DNA from: a bacterium
GTDB lineage: Bacteria > Patescibacteriota > Minisyncoccia > UBA6257 > UBA9933
Length of the DNA: 7,439 bases
Assembly (NCBI GenBank): GCA_021817915.1
Contig: JAKAFV010000018.1
Location: 1 to 7,439, forward strand
Direction: 5' to 3'
In this document: piece after piece, positions 1 to 5,624 of the stretch
Position numbering within the stretch: position 1 is the first letter of the stretch
Layout of the letters: each line of letters begins with the position of its first letter
Translations under genes and position numbers: made by a program
Notes under the pieces: generated by a model
The model's input: only the letters and a program-made list of their open reading frames with translations
Databases searched by the model: none
What the model was told of the DNA's origin: nothing

Positions 1-659
1 GCGTCTTCGACATATAAAAATTCACGGATGGCTTTTCCGGTGCCCCAGCAAATCAAAGATGGAGCATTGTCTCGTTTGGCTTCAAAAAAACGGCGAATAA
101 GCGCAGCGACAACGTGCGCGCGGTTAAAGTCAAAAGTGTCGCCTGGACCATAAAGATTGGTAAGAGTGACGCTGATAGAGGGAAGGCCGTATTGTTTGTA
201 ATACGCCCGTCCGCCAAGCAATAGCGCGCGCTTCGAAAAGCCATATACTTCTACGCTTTCATGCATGGGCCCATTCAAAAAATCTTCTTCTTTAAAATCG
301 CCCGCTAGTTCGCCCGGATAAGCGCAAGCCGAGCTGATATTAGTCAATTTTCGCGTTTTTTCAGCGGCGCACGCAAAAAGTATGTTTGTGGCCATACGAA
401 CATTTACATCGAACACGTCAGCGGGATAAAGCCGGTTATAGCCAATGCCTCCTACTTTTGCCGCCGTGTGTATGACAAACGTCGGCTTATTTGCGGAAAA
501 ATACGCAAGGGTGGCTTGTTTGTCTGTAAGGTCTAGTTCTTTGTGCCCTGGAGTAAGAATAATTGCGTTTGGATAATATTGGGGCGCAACTTTTTTAACC
601 CAAGAACCGAGAAACCCATTGCCTCCTGTTATGAGTAATTTTTCTTGCGGTTGATCCAT
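1..659 (-). CDS. fcl: GDP-L-fucose synthase, N-terminal 219 residues (partial)
   Basis: I read this from the reverse strand: an open frame starts at the ATG at 659 and runs off the left edge. About the last 100 residues of a roughly 320-residue family are missing. The product is an extended short-chain dehydrogenase that 3,5-epimerises and then 4-reduces GDP-4-keto-6-deoxymannose to GDP-L-fucose, using NADPH in the cytosol. Visible motifs are the Rossmann loop GGNGFLGS (residues 12-19), AAKVGGI (66-72), the catalytic SACAYP stretch with Ser110 and Cys112, YGFSK with Tyr139 and Lys143, TNLYGP (167-172), His182 in the AHVVAALIRRF block, and WGTGKAIREFLYVED (205-219). These match the E. coli Fcl catalytic set Ser, Cys, Tyr, Lys and His in order and spacing. 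It lies 49 bases downstream of the Nudix gene on the same strand, so it may be co-transcribed. A weak promoter of its own also abuts the start. GDP-6-deoxytalose or another 4-keto reductase is less likely given the C and H residues. Confidence 0.93.
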   Translation of the reverse strand, partial: MDQPQEKLLITGGNGFLGSWVKKVAPQYYPNAIILTPGHKELDLTDKQATLAYFSANKPTFVIHTAAKVGGIGYNRLYPADVFDVNVRMATNILFACAAEKTRKLTNISSACAYPGELAGDFKEEDFLNGPMHESVEVYGFSKRALLLGGRAYYKQYGLPSISVTLTNLYGPGDTFDFNRAHVVAALIRRFFEAKRDNAPSLICWGTGKAIREFLYVED

Positions 660-663
660 ATTG

Positions 664-691
664 CTTATAATATATCCTAAATTTGCGGCAA
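664..691 (-). promoter_or_regulatory. possible promoter for fcl
   Basis: On the reverse strand TTGCCG (691-686) is followed after 16 bases by TATAAG (669-664). A partly overlapping TATATT lies at 674-669. Either -10 would start transcription within a few bases of the fcl ATG at 659, giving a leaderless or nearly leaderless message. The hexamers are imperfect and the region is AT-rich, so this is tentative. Read-through from the Nudix gene is the alternative. Confidence 0.3.
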
Positions 692-708
692 ATTAAAGTG
701 GATAATAT

Positions 709-1278
709 TTATTTAAAAACGCGGTCATAACTTTCTAAAATTGCGGGATGAACGCGCATTTTGATTAAATCTTGCCGGGAAAATTCTTTAAGGCCGGCGC
801 CTTCTTTATATTCTGCCGTGTCCAAAGAAGATGCCGCCCGAGCCCGCTCTTTTTGAGTTAATTCGACAACAAAATCAAAGCCTATGGCGTGGTAGCCAAG
901 ATTTTGCGGTTTTTGCTGCCTTTCATTAAAAATAAAATTCTGGATGTTTATAAATTTAAATCTAGATGTGGAGAGTTTAAGCCCGGTTTCTCGTTCAAAA
1001 CAACGCCGGACAGACTCTTCAAAAGTTTCGCCGGCAAAAGTCCGCCCGCCAATATACCACCATTGGCCGGCGGCTGGTTTAGCGCGGCGTTTTGCCAAAA
1101 ACACTGTTTGTTTTTTGCGGTCTATAATTAACGCGTCTGTGCAGACTAATGCAAGAGATTGGGTTATTTTAGAGTATTCTTTTTCGGAAAATCGAATCGG
1201 AGCAAAACGCGAGTTTCCGCGCTGGCGATAATTTGAAGGCTCTTTAATAAAATCGCGGTTATTTGTTTTATTTTTCAT
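709..1278 (-). CDS. gmm: Nudix hydrolase resembling GDP-mannose mannosyl hydrolase
   Basis: A 189-residue protein with a Nudix fold. The GxxxxxE element is GRTFAGE (Gly78 to Glu84), followed by a helix ending Arg92-Cys93-Phe94-Glu95-Arg96-Glu97-Thr98-Gly99-Leu100. The Nudix consensus would have Glu at 93 and 96; here they are Cys and Arg. GDP-mannose mannosyl hydrolases (Gmm, WcaH, NudD) are known to lose glutamates at these two positions. The flanking blocks also resemble Gmm: AKRRAKPAAGQWWYIGGR (62-79) and GYHAIGFDF (128-136). Gmm cleaves GDP-mannose or GDP-fucose to GDP and the free sugar, and in the E. coli colanic acid cluster it sits beside gmd and fcl, as here. I could not find a clear counterpart of the Gmm catalytic histidine in the 152-160 stretch (DTAEYKEGA), so the substrate is less certain than the fold. 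The start at 1278 fits a -10 TATACT just upstream. The preceding bases show no Shine-Dalgarno motif. The symbol is provisional. Confidence 0.75.
   Translation of the reverse strand: MKNKTNNRDFIKEPSNYRQRGNSRFAPIRFSEKEYSKITQSLALVCTDALIIDRKKQTVFLAKRRAKPAAGQWWYIGGRTFAGETFEESVRRCFERETGLKLSTSRFKFINIQNFIFNERQQKPQNLGYHAIGFDFVVELTQKERARAASSLDTAEYKEGAGLKEFSRQDLIKMRVHPAILESYDRVFK
1042..1073. repeat. strong GC-rich inverted repeat inside the Nudix gene
   Basis: Two 12-base arms (1042-1053 and 1062-1073) pair at 11 of 12 positions around an 8-base loop. The single mismatch is 1047/1068. The repeat lies over codons 69-79, the Ala-Gly-rich run leading into the Nudix glycines, so it may simply reflect GC-rich codons. 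It stands out against the AT-rich surroundings and would fold in the mRNA. Confidence 0.45.
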
Positions 1279-1300
1279 GGCGTGATATTTTAAGTATAAT
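1272..1300 (+). promoter_or_regulatory. promoter for the FkbM methyltransferase gene
   Basis: A perfect TATAAT at 1295-1300 is preceded by TTTTCA (1272-1277, four of six matches to TTGACA) with a 17-base spacer. Transcription would begin near 1307, which lies after the first in-frame ATG at 1263 and before the ATG at 1335. This is the main reason for choosing 1335 as the start. The -10 overlaps the -10 of the divergent Nudix promoter. Confidence 0.6.
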
Positions 1301-1321
1301 TAATAAGATAAAATCGCGCAA
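1293..1321 (-). promoter_or_regulatory. promoter for the Nudix gene, overlapping the divergent one
   Basis: On the reverse strand TATACT (1298-1293) follows TTGCGC (1321-1316) with a 17-base spacer. The predicted transcript starts near 1286, leaving a leader of about eight bases before the ATG at 1278. It shares bases 1295-1298 with the forward -10 hexamer, so polymerase could probably occupy only one direction at a time. Confidence 0.5.
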
Positions 1322-1334
1322 TCTATTATTTGCT

Positions 1335-2186
1335 ATGGCTATAAAAAATGGGCTAAAATTTAAATTGTTTTCTTTAGTGGCGAAAATAACCCGGGTAATT
1401 CATCCGTTTGGCACGGAAAGATTTTTAAGGTTAATTTATCATCCCGACAAGAGGGCGAGCGACTATTTTCAAACTATTATCAGATATGACAAAGACCTTA
1501 AAATTAACATAAATAGCTCTTCCTTTATTGAGTGGCGCATATTTTTTTACGGTTTTTATGAGATAGAAGTAGTTAAAATTATTAAAAAATTAATAAAGTC
1601 GGATTTTATTTGTTTTGACGTGGGGGCGAATATTGGCGCGTATAGTTTGGTTATGGCTAAAAATTGCGGCAAAGTTTTCGCGTTTGAACCGCGCCCCGTT
1701 GTTTTAAAAAAATTTTTAGATAATTTAGCTTTGAACAAGCTGAATAATGTTATTGCCGTCCAAATGGCAATTTCGGATTTTTCCGGACAATCAAAACTTT
1801 ATTTCAATAAAAATGATTCTAACCAAGGCACGGCAAGCCTTAATGAATCGGCAGGGGAAAAATTAGAGAATATTCAAGTGGAAGTAGCGACTATTGATAA
1901 GTTCGTAGAGAAAGAAGGCATTAAACGGCTTGATTTGATAAAATCCGATACTGAAGGCAATGATTATAGAGTTTTGCTTGGAGCTAAGAAAAGCATTTTT
2001 CGTTTTCGGCCGTATCTCTTATTTGAATATGAAGCGGCTAGCTGGAACAAGGCAGGTTTTAACTTAAAAAATTTAAAAGAACTTTTGTCGCCTTTAAACT
2101 ACGATTATTTTGAGATAGGGAGAAATGGAGTTAAGCAATTAGACCAATCCGTCCTTTATGCTAATATTCTTGCCGTTCCAAAATAA
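1335..2186 (+). CDS. FkbM-family SAM-dependent methyltransferase
   Basis: A 283-residue protein from the ATG at 1335. A class I SAM methyltransferase core spans about residues 90-240: motif I FDVGANIGAYS (94-104), the acidic strand end FAFEP (115-119), AISD (145-148) as motif II, and LIKSDTEGND (201-210), matching the FkbM signature usually written KIDVEG. The first 80 or so residues are a basic and aromatic N-terminal region without a signal peptide. FkbM enzymes usually O-methylate sugars or polyketide hydroxyls, and they are common in polysaccharide clusters. The acceptor here cannot be told from sequence. An in-frame ATG at 1263 would add 24 residues, but that stretch contains the promoter and overlaps the Nudix start, so I reject it. 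No Shine-Dalgarno sequence precedes 1335. The gene has its own promoter and ends 84 bases before the C-methyltransferase. Confidence 0.88.
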   Translation: MAIKNGLKFKLFSLVAKITRVIHPFGTERFLRLIYHPDKRASDYFQTIIRYDKDLKININSSSFIEWRIFFYGFYEIEVVKIIKKLIKSDFICFDVGANIGAYSLVMAKNCGKVFAFEPRPVVLKKFLDNLALNKLNNVIAVQMAISDFSGQSKLYFNKNDSNQGTASLNESAGEKLENIQVEVATIDKFVEKEGIKRLDLIKSDTEGNDYRVLLGAKKSIFRFRPYLLFEYEAASWNKAGFNLKNLKELLSPLNYDYFEIGRNGVKQLDQSVLYANILAVPK

Positions 2187-2202
2187 TATTATTTGGCGAA
2201 AA

Positions 2203-2211
2203 TTATCCACA
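2203..2211 (+). other. consensus DnaA-box-like 9-mer
   Basis: TTATCCACA is an exact match to the high-affinity DnaA box. It sits in the 84-base gap upstream of the C-methyltransferase promoter and forms part of the left arm of the hairpin at 2206-2228. It is a single copy, with only a degraded inverted partner at 2224-2232, so it is not an origin. It could be a chance match or a DnaA-responsive site. Confidence 0.35.
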
Positions 2212-2228
2212 CAGCGGGGGCTTGTGGA
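2206..2228 (+). promoter_or_regulatory. hairpin before and overlapping the -35 of the C-methyltransferase promoter
   Basis: Arms 2206-2215 and 2220-2228 form nine base pairs with one bulged base (C2212) and a GGGG loop. No T-run follows, so it is not a classical intrinsic terminator for the upstream gene. The right arm covers the -35 hexamer TTGTGG (2222-2227), so it could be an operator palindrome or an mRNA 3' end structure. Function is unknown. Confidence 0.45.
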
Positions 2229-2250
2229 GATTCGTAATCATTGTTATAAT
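2222..2250 (+). promoter_or_regulatory. promoter for the C-methyltransferase-gmd operon
   Basis: A perfect TATAAT (2245-2250) lies 17 bases after TTGTGG (2222-2227, matching the first three of TTGACA). The predicted start of transcription is near 2257, giving a leader of about 14 bases before the ATG at 2271. No Shine-Dalgarno motif fits in that leader. The -35 lies within the right arm of the inverted repeat at 2206-2228. Confidence 0.6.
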
Positions 2251-2270
2251 CTTTTAAACATTTTTATCTT

Positions 2271-3551
2271 ATGGACGAAGTTTATAAAACAATAAGCGCT
2301 TGCAGATTTTGCGGTTCTAAAGAATTAGAACCGATTCTTAATATTGGAGACCAATACGCGGTTAATTTTGTGGATGATGATACGAAAGAGCAACCGCGTT
2401 CGCCCCTTGAACTGGTTTTATGCGATAAAAACAAGGGCGGTTGCGGACTTTTACAGTTAAAACATACCTTTAGCCAATCGGTGATGTATAAGCAATATTG
2501 GTACCGTTCCGGCGTTAATAAAACAATGACGGATGAACTTCGTAGTATTGCTGAAAAAGCAGAATCTTTAATAGATTTAGCTTCTGGAGATTTTGTTATT
2601 GACATTGGTTCAAACGACAGCACTCTTCTTAGAAGCTATACGAAACAAGGGATTAAGCGCGTTGGTTTTGAACCGGCAAAAAATTTAATGCCGTATGCCG
2701 AACCGGGCGTTAATAAAGTCATAAATGACTTTTTTAATTATAAAAATTGGCAAGATAATTTCGGCGAAGCCAAAGCCAAAATTATAACCGCCATTGCCAT
2801 GTTTTATGATTTGGAAGACCCGAATTCGTTTGTGGCAGACGTGGCGAAATGTTTGGATGGCGAAGGCGTTTTTATAGTTCAGCAAAATTATCTTCCGTAC
2901 ATGCTCGAAAGAAATGTGATAGATAATGTTTCTCACGAACATTTAAGCTATTATTCTTTGACCACGTTTAAAAATGTTTTAGAGCGCCATGGATTTGAAA
3001 TCTTTGACGTAGAATTAAACGATGTTAATGGGGGCAGTATGAGAACATATGCGAGACGCAAAGGAGCCGGCAAAACAATAAAGTCGCCGGCAGAAGGAAT
3101 TAAGAGAGTAGAAAATATTTTATTAGACGAAGAAAAGAAAGGGCTTAATGATAAAAAAACTTATGAAGATTTCGCGGCAAGGGCAAACACCATAAAAGAG
3201 AATTTGTATGATTTTATAAAAAAAGAAGTTAGCGCTGGTAAAAAAGTTTATGTTTATGGCGCTTCCACGCGCGGCAATTCTTTGCTCCAATTTTGCGGGC
3301 TTGACCATTCGCTTATCACCGCCGCCGCCGAAAGAAATTCTGATAAATGGAACAAGAAAACCGTTGGCACGTTAATCCCGATTATTTCAGAGGAGCAGGC
3401 GAGAAATGAAAATCCTGACTATTTTCTGATACTTCCTTGGCAATTCTTGAAAGAATTTATTTTACGGGAAGCTGACTTTTTAAAAAAAGGAGGGAAGTTT
3501 ATAGTCCCCCTGCCGCAATTTAAAGTTATAGACGCGTCTTATCTTCAATGA
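2271..3551 (+). CDS. nucleotide-sugar C-methyltransferase, TylC3/NovU/TcaB9 type
   Basis: A 426-residue protein with the three-part layout of sugar C-methyltransferases. (1) An N-terminal zinc module has Cys11-x2-Cys14 and Cys51-x6-Cys58. (2) A SAM-binding domain has VIDIGSNDSTLL (109-120) and GFEP (132-135), with the family signature SHEHLSYYS (221-229), which carries the His/Glu/His and Tyr residues that form the active site in TcaB9. (3) A C-terminal domain at about 320-426 has VYVYGASTRGN (327-337), LILPWQF (386-392) and GGKFIVPLPQ (407-416). Family members deprotonate a 4-keto-6-deoxy sugar nucleotide next to the ketone and transfer a methyl from SAM to carbon, mostly at C3 and sometimes at C5. 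The stop overlaps the gmd start in ATGA, indicating translational coupling. This points to GDP-4-keto-6-deoxymannose as substrate, whereas characterised relatives mostly use dTDP sugars. The methylated position is not determinable here. The family is clear; the substrate is inference. Confidence 0.9.
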   Translation: MDEVYKTISACRFCGSKELEPILNIGDQYAVNFVDDDTKEQPRSPLELVLCDKNKGGCGLLQLKHTFSQSVMYKQYWYRSGVNKTMTDELRSIAEKAESLIDLASGDFVIDIGSNDSTLLRSYTKQGIKRVGFEPAKNLMPYAEPGVNKVINDFFNYKNWQDNFGEAKAKIITAIAMFYDLEDPNSFVADVAKCLDGEGVFIVQQNYLPYMLERNVIDNVSHEHLSYYSLTTFKNVLERHGFEIFDVELNDVNGGSMRTYARRKGAGKTIKSPAEGIKRVENILLDEEKKGLNDKKTYEDFAARANTIKENLYDFIKKEVSAGKKVYVYGASTRGNSLLQFCGLDHSLITAAAERNSDKWNKKTVGTLIPIISEEQARNENPDYFLILPWQFLKEFILREADFLKKGGKFIVPLPQFKVIDASYLQ

Positions 3552-4528
3552 AAAAAGCTTTTATAACAGGGATTACCGGCCAAGATGGATCATATCTTGC
3601 TGATTTATTAGTGGAAAAAGGCTATGAAGTTCATGGCTTGGTAAGGCGAATCGCTTCAGAGAGCCAAGACGAAAGATTCTCAAGAATAAAACATTTATTG
3701 GCCGCTGATAAAATAAAAATTCACTACGGCGACGTTACTAGCTATCCGCTTTTATGGCGCCTTATTTCTTTAATTCAGCCCGATGAAGTTTATCACTTAG
3801 CCGCCCAAAGCAACGCCGTAATTTCTTTAGAAGATGATTTTGGCGCGTTCACGACAAATGCCTTAAGCGTTCATAGCATTTTATCGGCCATCAAAGAATT
3901 GAAACCGGAATGCCGTTTCTTTTTTGCCGCCACGGCTGAAATGTATGGCGATGTCGCAACAAGCCCGCAAGACGAACAAACGCCGTTTTGCCCAAATACG
4001 CCTTATAGTATTTCTAAAACAGATGGTTATTTTTTCACAAAAATGCTTAGGGAAAGATATGGCCTTTTTACCTGCGCGGGAATTATGTTTGCTCATGAAT
4101 CGCCGAGAAGGGGGTTTGATTTTGTGACAAGAAAAATCACTTCTACGGCCGCAAAAATAAAAGCGGGGTTGGAAGATAAATTAGTGCTGGGCAATTTAAA
4201 TTCAAGGAAAGATTGGGGTTTTTCAGGGGACTACGCAAAAGCGATGTGGATGATGCTTCAGCGGGAAAAACCGGATGACTTTTGCATTGGAACGGGCATA
4301 AGCCACAGCGTGAAAGAATTTGTAGAAAAGACTTTTGCCATTCTTGATTTGGATTGGCAAAAATACGTTACGACTGATCAAAAATTTTTCCGTCCGCTTC
4401 CGCCGTTTGAAATTGTGGCGAATCCCAAAAAAGCGAACGAAGTTCTTGGTTGGAAGCCAGAGATTTCGTTAGACTCCTTAATAAAGGCAATGGTGGAAAA
4501 TGACCTCGCGCTTATCTCGTCCAAATAA
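3548..4528 (+). CDS. gmd: GDP-mannose 4,6-dehydratase
   Basis: A 326-residue extended SDR that converts GDP-D-mannose to GDP-4-keto-6-deoxy-D-mannose with bound NADP. It shows the Rossmann loop GITGQDGSY (8-16), the VHGLVRR element for the NADP phosphate (28-34), DEVYHLAAQS (79-88), the catalytic Thr129 and Glu131 in AATAEMYG, Tyr153 and Lys157 in YSISK, the hallmark HESPRRG (183-189) with VTRKIT, RKDWG (220-224), WMMLQ (234-238), FRPLPP (281-286) and LGWKPE (300-305). It is about 45 residues shorter than E. coli Gmd, partly in the segment before FRP. Two usual Gmd residues differ: the FNHESP asparagine is Ala182, and the AAxSH histidine is Asn89. It starts inside the stop of the C-methyltransferase gene and has no Shine-Dalgarno motif, so translation is probably coupled. 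Its product feeds Fcl, encoded at the left edge, and probably the C-methyltransferase. It ends 13 bases from the convergent SDR gene, with no clear terminator between. Confidence 0.93.
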   Translation: MKKAFITGITGQDGSYLADLLVEKGYEVHGLVRRIASESQDERFSRIKHLLAADKIKIHYGDVTSYPLLWRLISLIQPDEVYHLAAQSNAVISLEDDFGAFTTNALSVHSILSAIKELKPECRFFFAATAEMYGDVATSPQDEQTPFCPNTPYSISKTDGYFFTKMLRERYGLFTCAGIMFAHESPRRGFDFVTRKITSTAAKIKAGLEDKLVLGNLNSRKDWGFSGDYAKAMWMMLQREKPDDFCIGTGISHSVKEFVEKTFAILDLDWQKYVTTDQKFFRPLPPFEIVANPKKANEVLGWKPEISLDSLIKAMVENDLALISSK

Positions 4529-4541
4529 CGTTAAATAAACA

Positions 4542-5492
4542 TTAGATCAAGTTTGAATACGGAACGCTTGCGAGCTTCATTTTGAATGCCCTAACTAACT
4601 CATCAATGCCGTCATCAATTGATATGTCAATTGAAAAACCGGTCTTGTTTATTTTTTCGTAAGAAACTTCATAGTCGCGCTGGTCCGGGTCATGGCCAAC
4701 CGGAGCGAAATGCGCGTGAAAATCGGTTTTCTCTTTAATTTTATTAATTAGAGCTTCTTTTGATAAATTCATTGATTCGTGGCCAACATTGTAAATGTTG
4801 TCTTTCATTTCGTTAATACGTTCGAGAACAAATAAAAATGCTTTTGCCATGTCCCTCACGTGAATAAATGTGCGTCTAAAATCCTTTTCGTATACAGCAA
4901 TAAATTTTTCATGAACTGCTCTATGGGCAAAATCATTGGGGAGCAGGTCTAAGCGAAGGCGAGGCGAAATGCCGAATCCTGTTGCGAACCGATAAGCGAT
5001 GCAATTTCCCTTTTCAAGGAATTGTTTTTCCGCAGCGGTTTTTGTTTCGCCATACAAAGATAACGGATTAAGGGGCGTTTCTTCGGTACATATGCCGTCA
5101 ACTTTGCCATAATTGCTTCCGGTAGAAGCAAATATAATAGCCTGGTCTTTGCTTCTAAGCTTATTAATAAGCTTGCTTGCTTCAAGATTAACGCTTTTTG
5201 CTAGGTCGGGATGCATTCGACAAGCTGGTTCGCCTACAATGGCGGCAAGATGCACAATCGCATCGGCATTGTTAATTGCGCTTTTCATCACTGCTTCGTC
5301 CCTTGTATCGCCGAGAATGAAGTGAAAATTTTTAGCCAAAGCATTCCCAAGAAGGCTGTCTTGGTGGTACATCAAATTATCAACAACCGTAACATCAAAT
5401 CCCTTTTGAAGTAATAATGGGACCAATGTTGAGCCAACAAATCCGGCACCGCCGGTGATAAGCACTTTTATTTGCGTGTTATTATTTGACAT
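4542..5492 (-). CDS. NAD-dependent epimerase/dehydratase (extended SDR), sugar-nucleotide modifying
   Basis: A 316-residue protein from the ATG at 5492. It has the NAD loop ITGGAGFVG (12-20), Asp38 at the end of strand 2 (VVDN), GDTRD (61-65), HLAAIVGEPAC (81-91), the catalytic Ser123/Thr124 region ASTGSNYG, Tyr147 and Lys151 in YGETK, RFATGFGISPRLR (168-180), RRTFIHVRDMAKA (206-218) and YNVGHE (234-239). The AAIVGEPAC block marks a subgroup of GalE-like SDRs often found near sugar C-methyltransferases; that association is from memory. It is likely a 4-keto reductase or epimerase acting on a sugar nucleotide, and its position beside gmd makes the Gmd or C-methylated product a candidate substrate. 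A longer reading from the ATG at 5561 adds 23 residues, but that segment contains a TATAAT at 5510-5505, and residues upstream of 5492 look unlike the family N-terminus. No Shine-Dalgarno motif is seen. Exact reaction unknown. Confidence 0.88.
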   Translation of the reverse strand: MSNNNTQIKVLITGGAGFVGSTLVPLLLQKGFDVTVVDNLMYHQDSLLGNALAKNFHFILGDTRDEAVMKSAINNADAIVHLAAIVGEPACRMHPDLAKSVNLEASKLINKLRSKDQAIIFASTGSNYGKVDGICTEETPLNPLSLYGETKTAAEKQFLEKGNCIAYRFATGFGISPRLRLDLLPNDFAHRAVHEKFIAVYEKDFRRTFIHVRDMAKAFLFVLERINEMKDNIYNVGHESMNLSKEALINKIKEKTDFHAHFAPVGHDPDQRDYEVSYEKINKTGFSIDISIDDGIDELVRAFKMKLASVPYSNLI

Positions 5493-5504
5493 TTTCTTTA
5501 CCGC

Positions 5505-5533
5505 ATTATAAATAAATTTGTATTTTTCTGCAA
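5505..5533 (-). promoter_or_regulatory. promoter for the reverse-strand SDR gene
   Basis: On the reverse strand a perfect TATAAT (5510-5505) lies 17 bases after TTGCAG (5533-5528). The predicted transcript starts near 5498, about six bases before the ATG at 5492. The promoter falls inside the longer alternative frame from 5561 and supports the shorter start. Confidence 0.55.
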
Positions 5534-5566
5534 GTCCGCCGATGGTATATTCTAGTTTCATGAAAA

Positions 5567-5594
5567 TTGATAATTTTTAAAATCTGGTTATAAT
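5567..5594 (+). promoter_or_regulatory. promoter for the glycosyltransferase gene
   Basis: TTGATA (5567-5572, five of six matches to TTGACA) and a perfect TATAAT (5589-5594) are separated by 16 bases. This is the best sigma70-like promoter in the window. Transcription should begin near 5601, leaving about 24 bases before the ATG at 5625. That leader contains no Shine-Dalgarno motif. It lies back to back with the reverse-strand SDR promoter. Confidence 0.7.
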
Positions 5595-5624
5595 AAATGA
5601 GTTGCGAAACAATTATCTATTGCA

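Noticed and set aside
889..1231. Forward-strand open frames across the Nudix gene
   Set aside because: They are antisense to a clearly conserved protein, have basic and Ser-rich random-looking translations, and show no recognisable domain.
1263..1334. Longer N-terminus for the FkbM methyltransferase from the ATG at 1263
   Set aside because: The segment overlaps the Nudix start and contains a perfect TATAAT with the predicted transcription start after it; the conserved fold does not need it.
2203..2211. Replication origin
   Set aside because: Only one perfect DnaA-like box, no cluster, no AT-rich unwinding repeats and no dnaA or dnaN gene nearby.
3881..4127. Open frames on both strands inside gmd
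   Set aside because: They are shadows of a strongly conserved coding frame with no motifs of their own.
1348..4203. Ten-base palindrome AATTTAAATT seen in more than one gene
   Set aside because: It falls in coding sequence as Lys/Phe/Asn/Leu codons in an AT-rich genome, and copies are expected by chance.
4529..4541. Intrinsic terminator between the convergent gmd and SDR genes
   Set aside because: Thirteen AT-rich bases with no stem longer than three pairs.
5493..5561. Longer N-terminus for the reverse-strand SDR from the ATG at 5561
   Set aside because: The added 23 residues lie before the normal SDR N-terminus and the DNA holds a TATAAT promoter with proper spacing.
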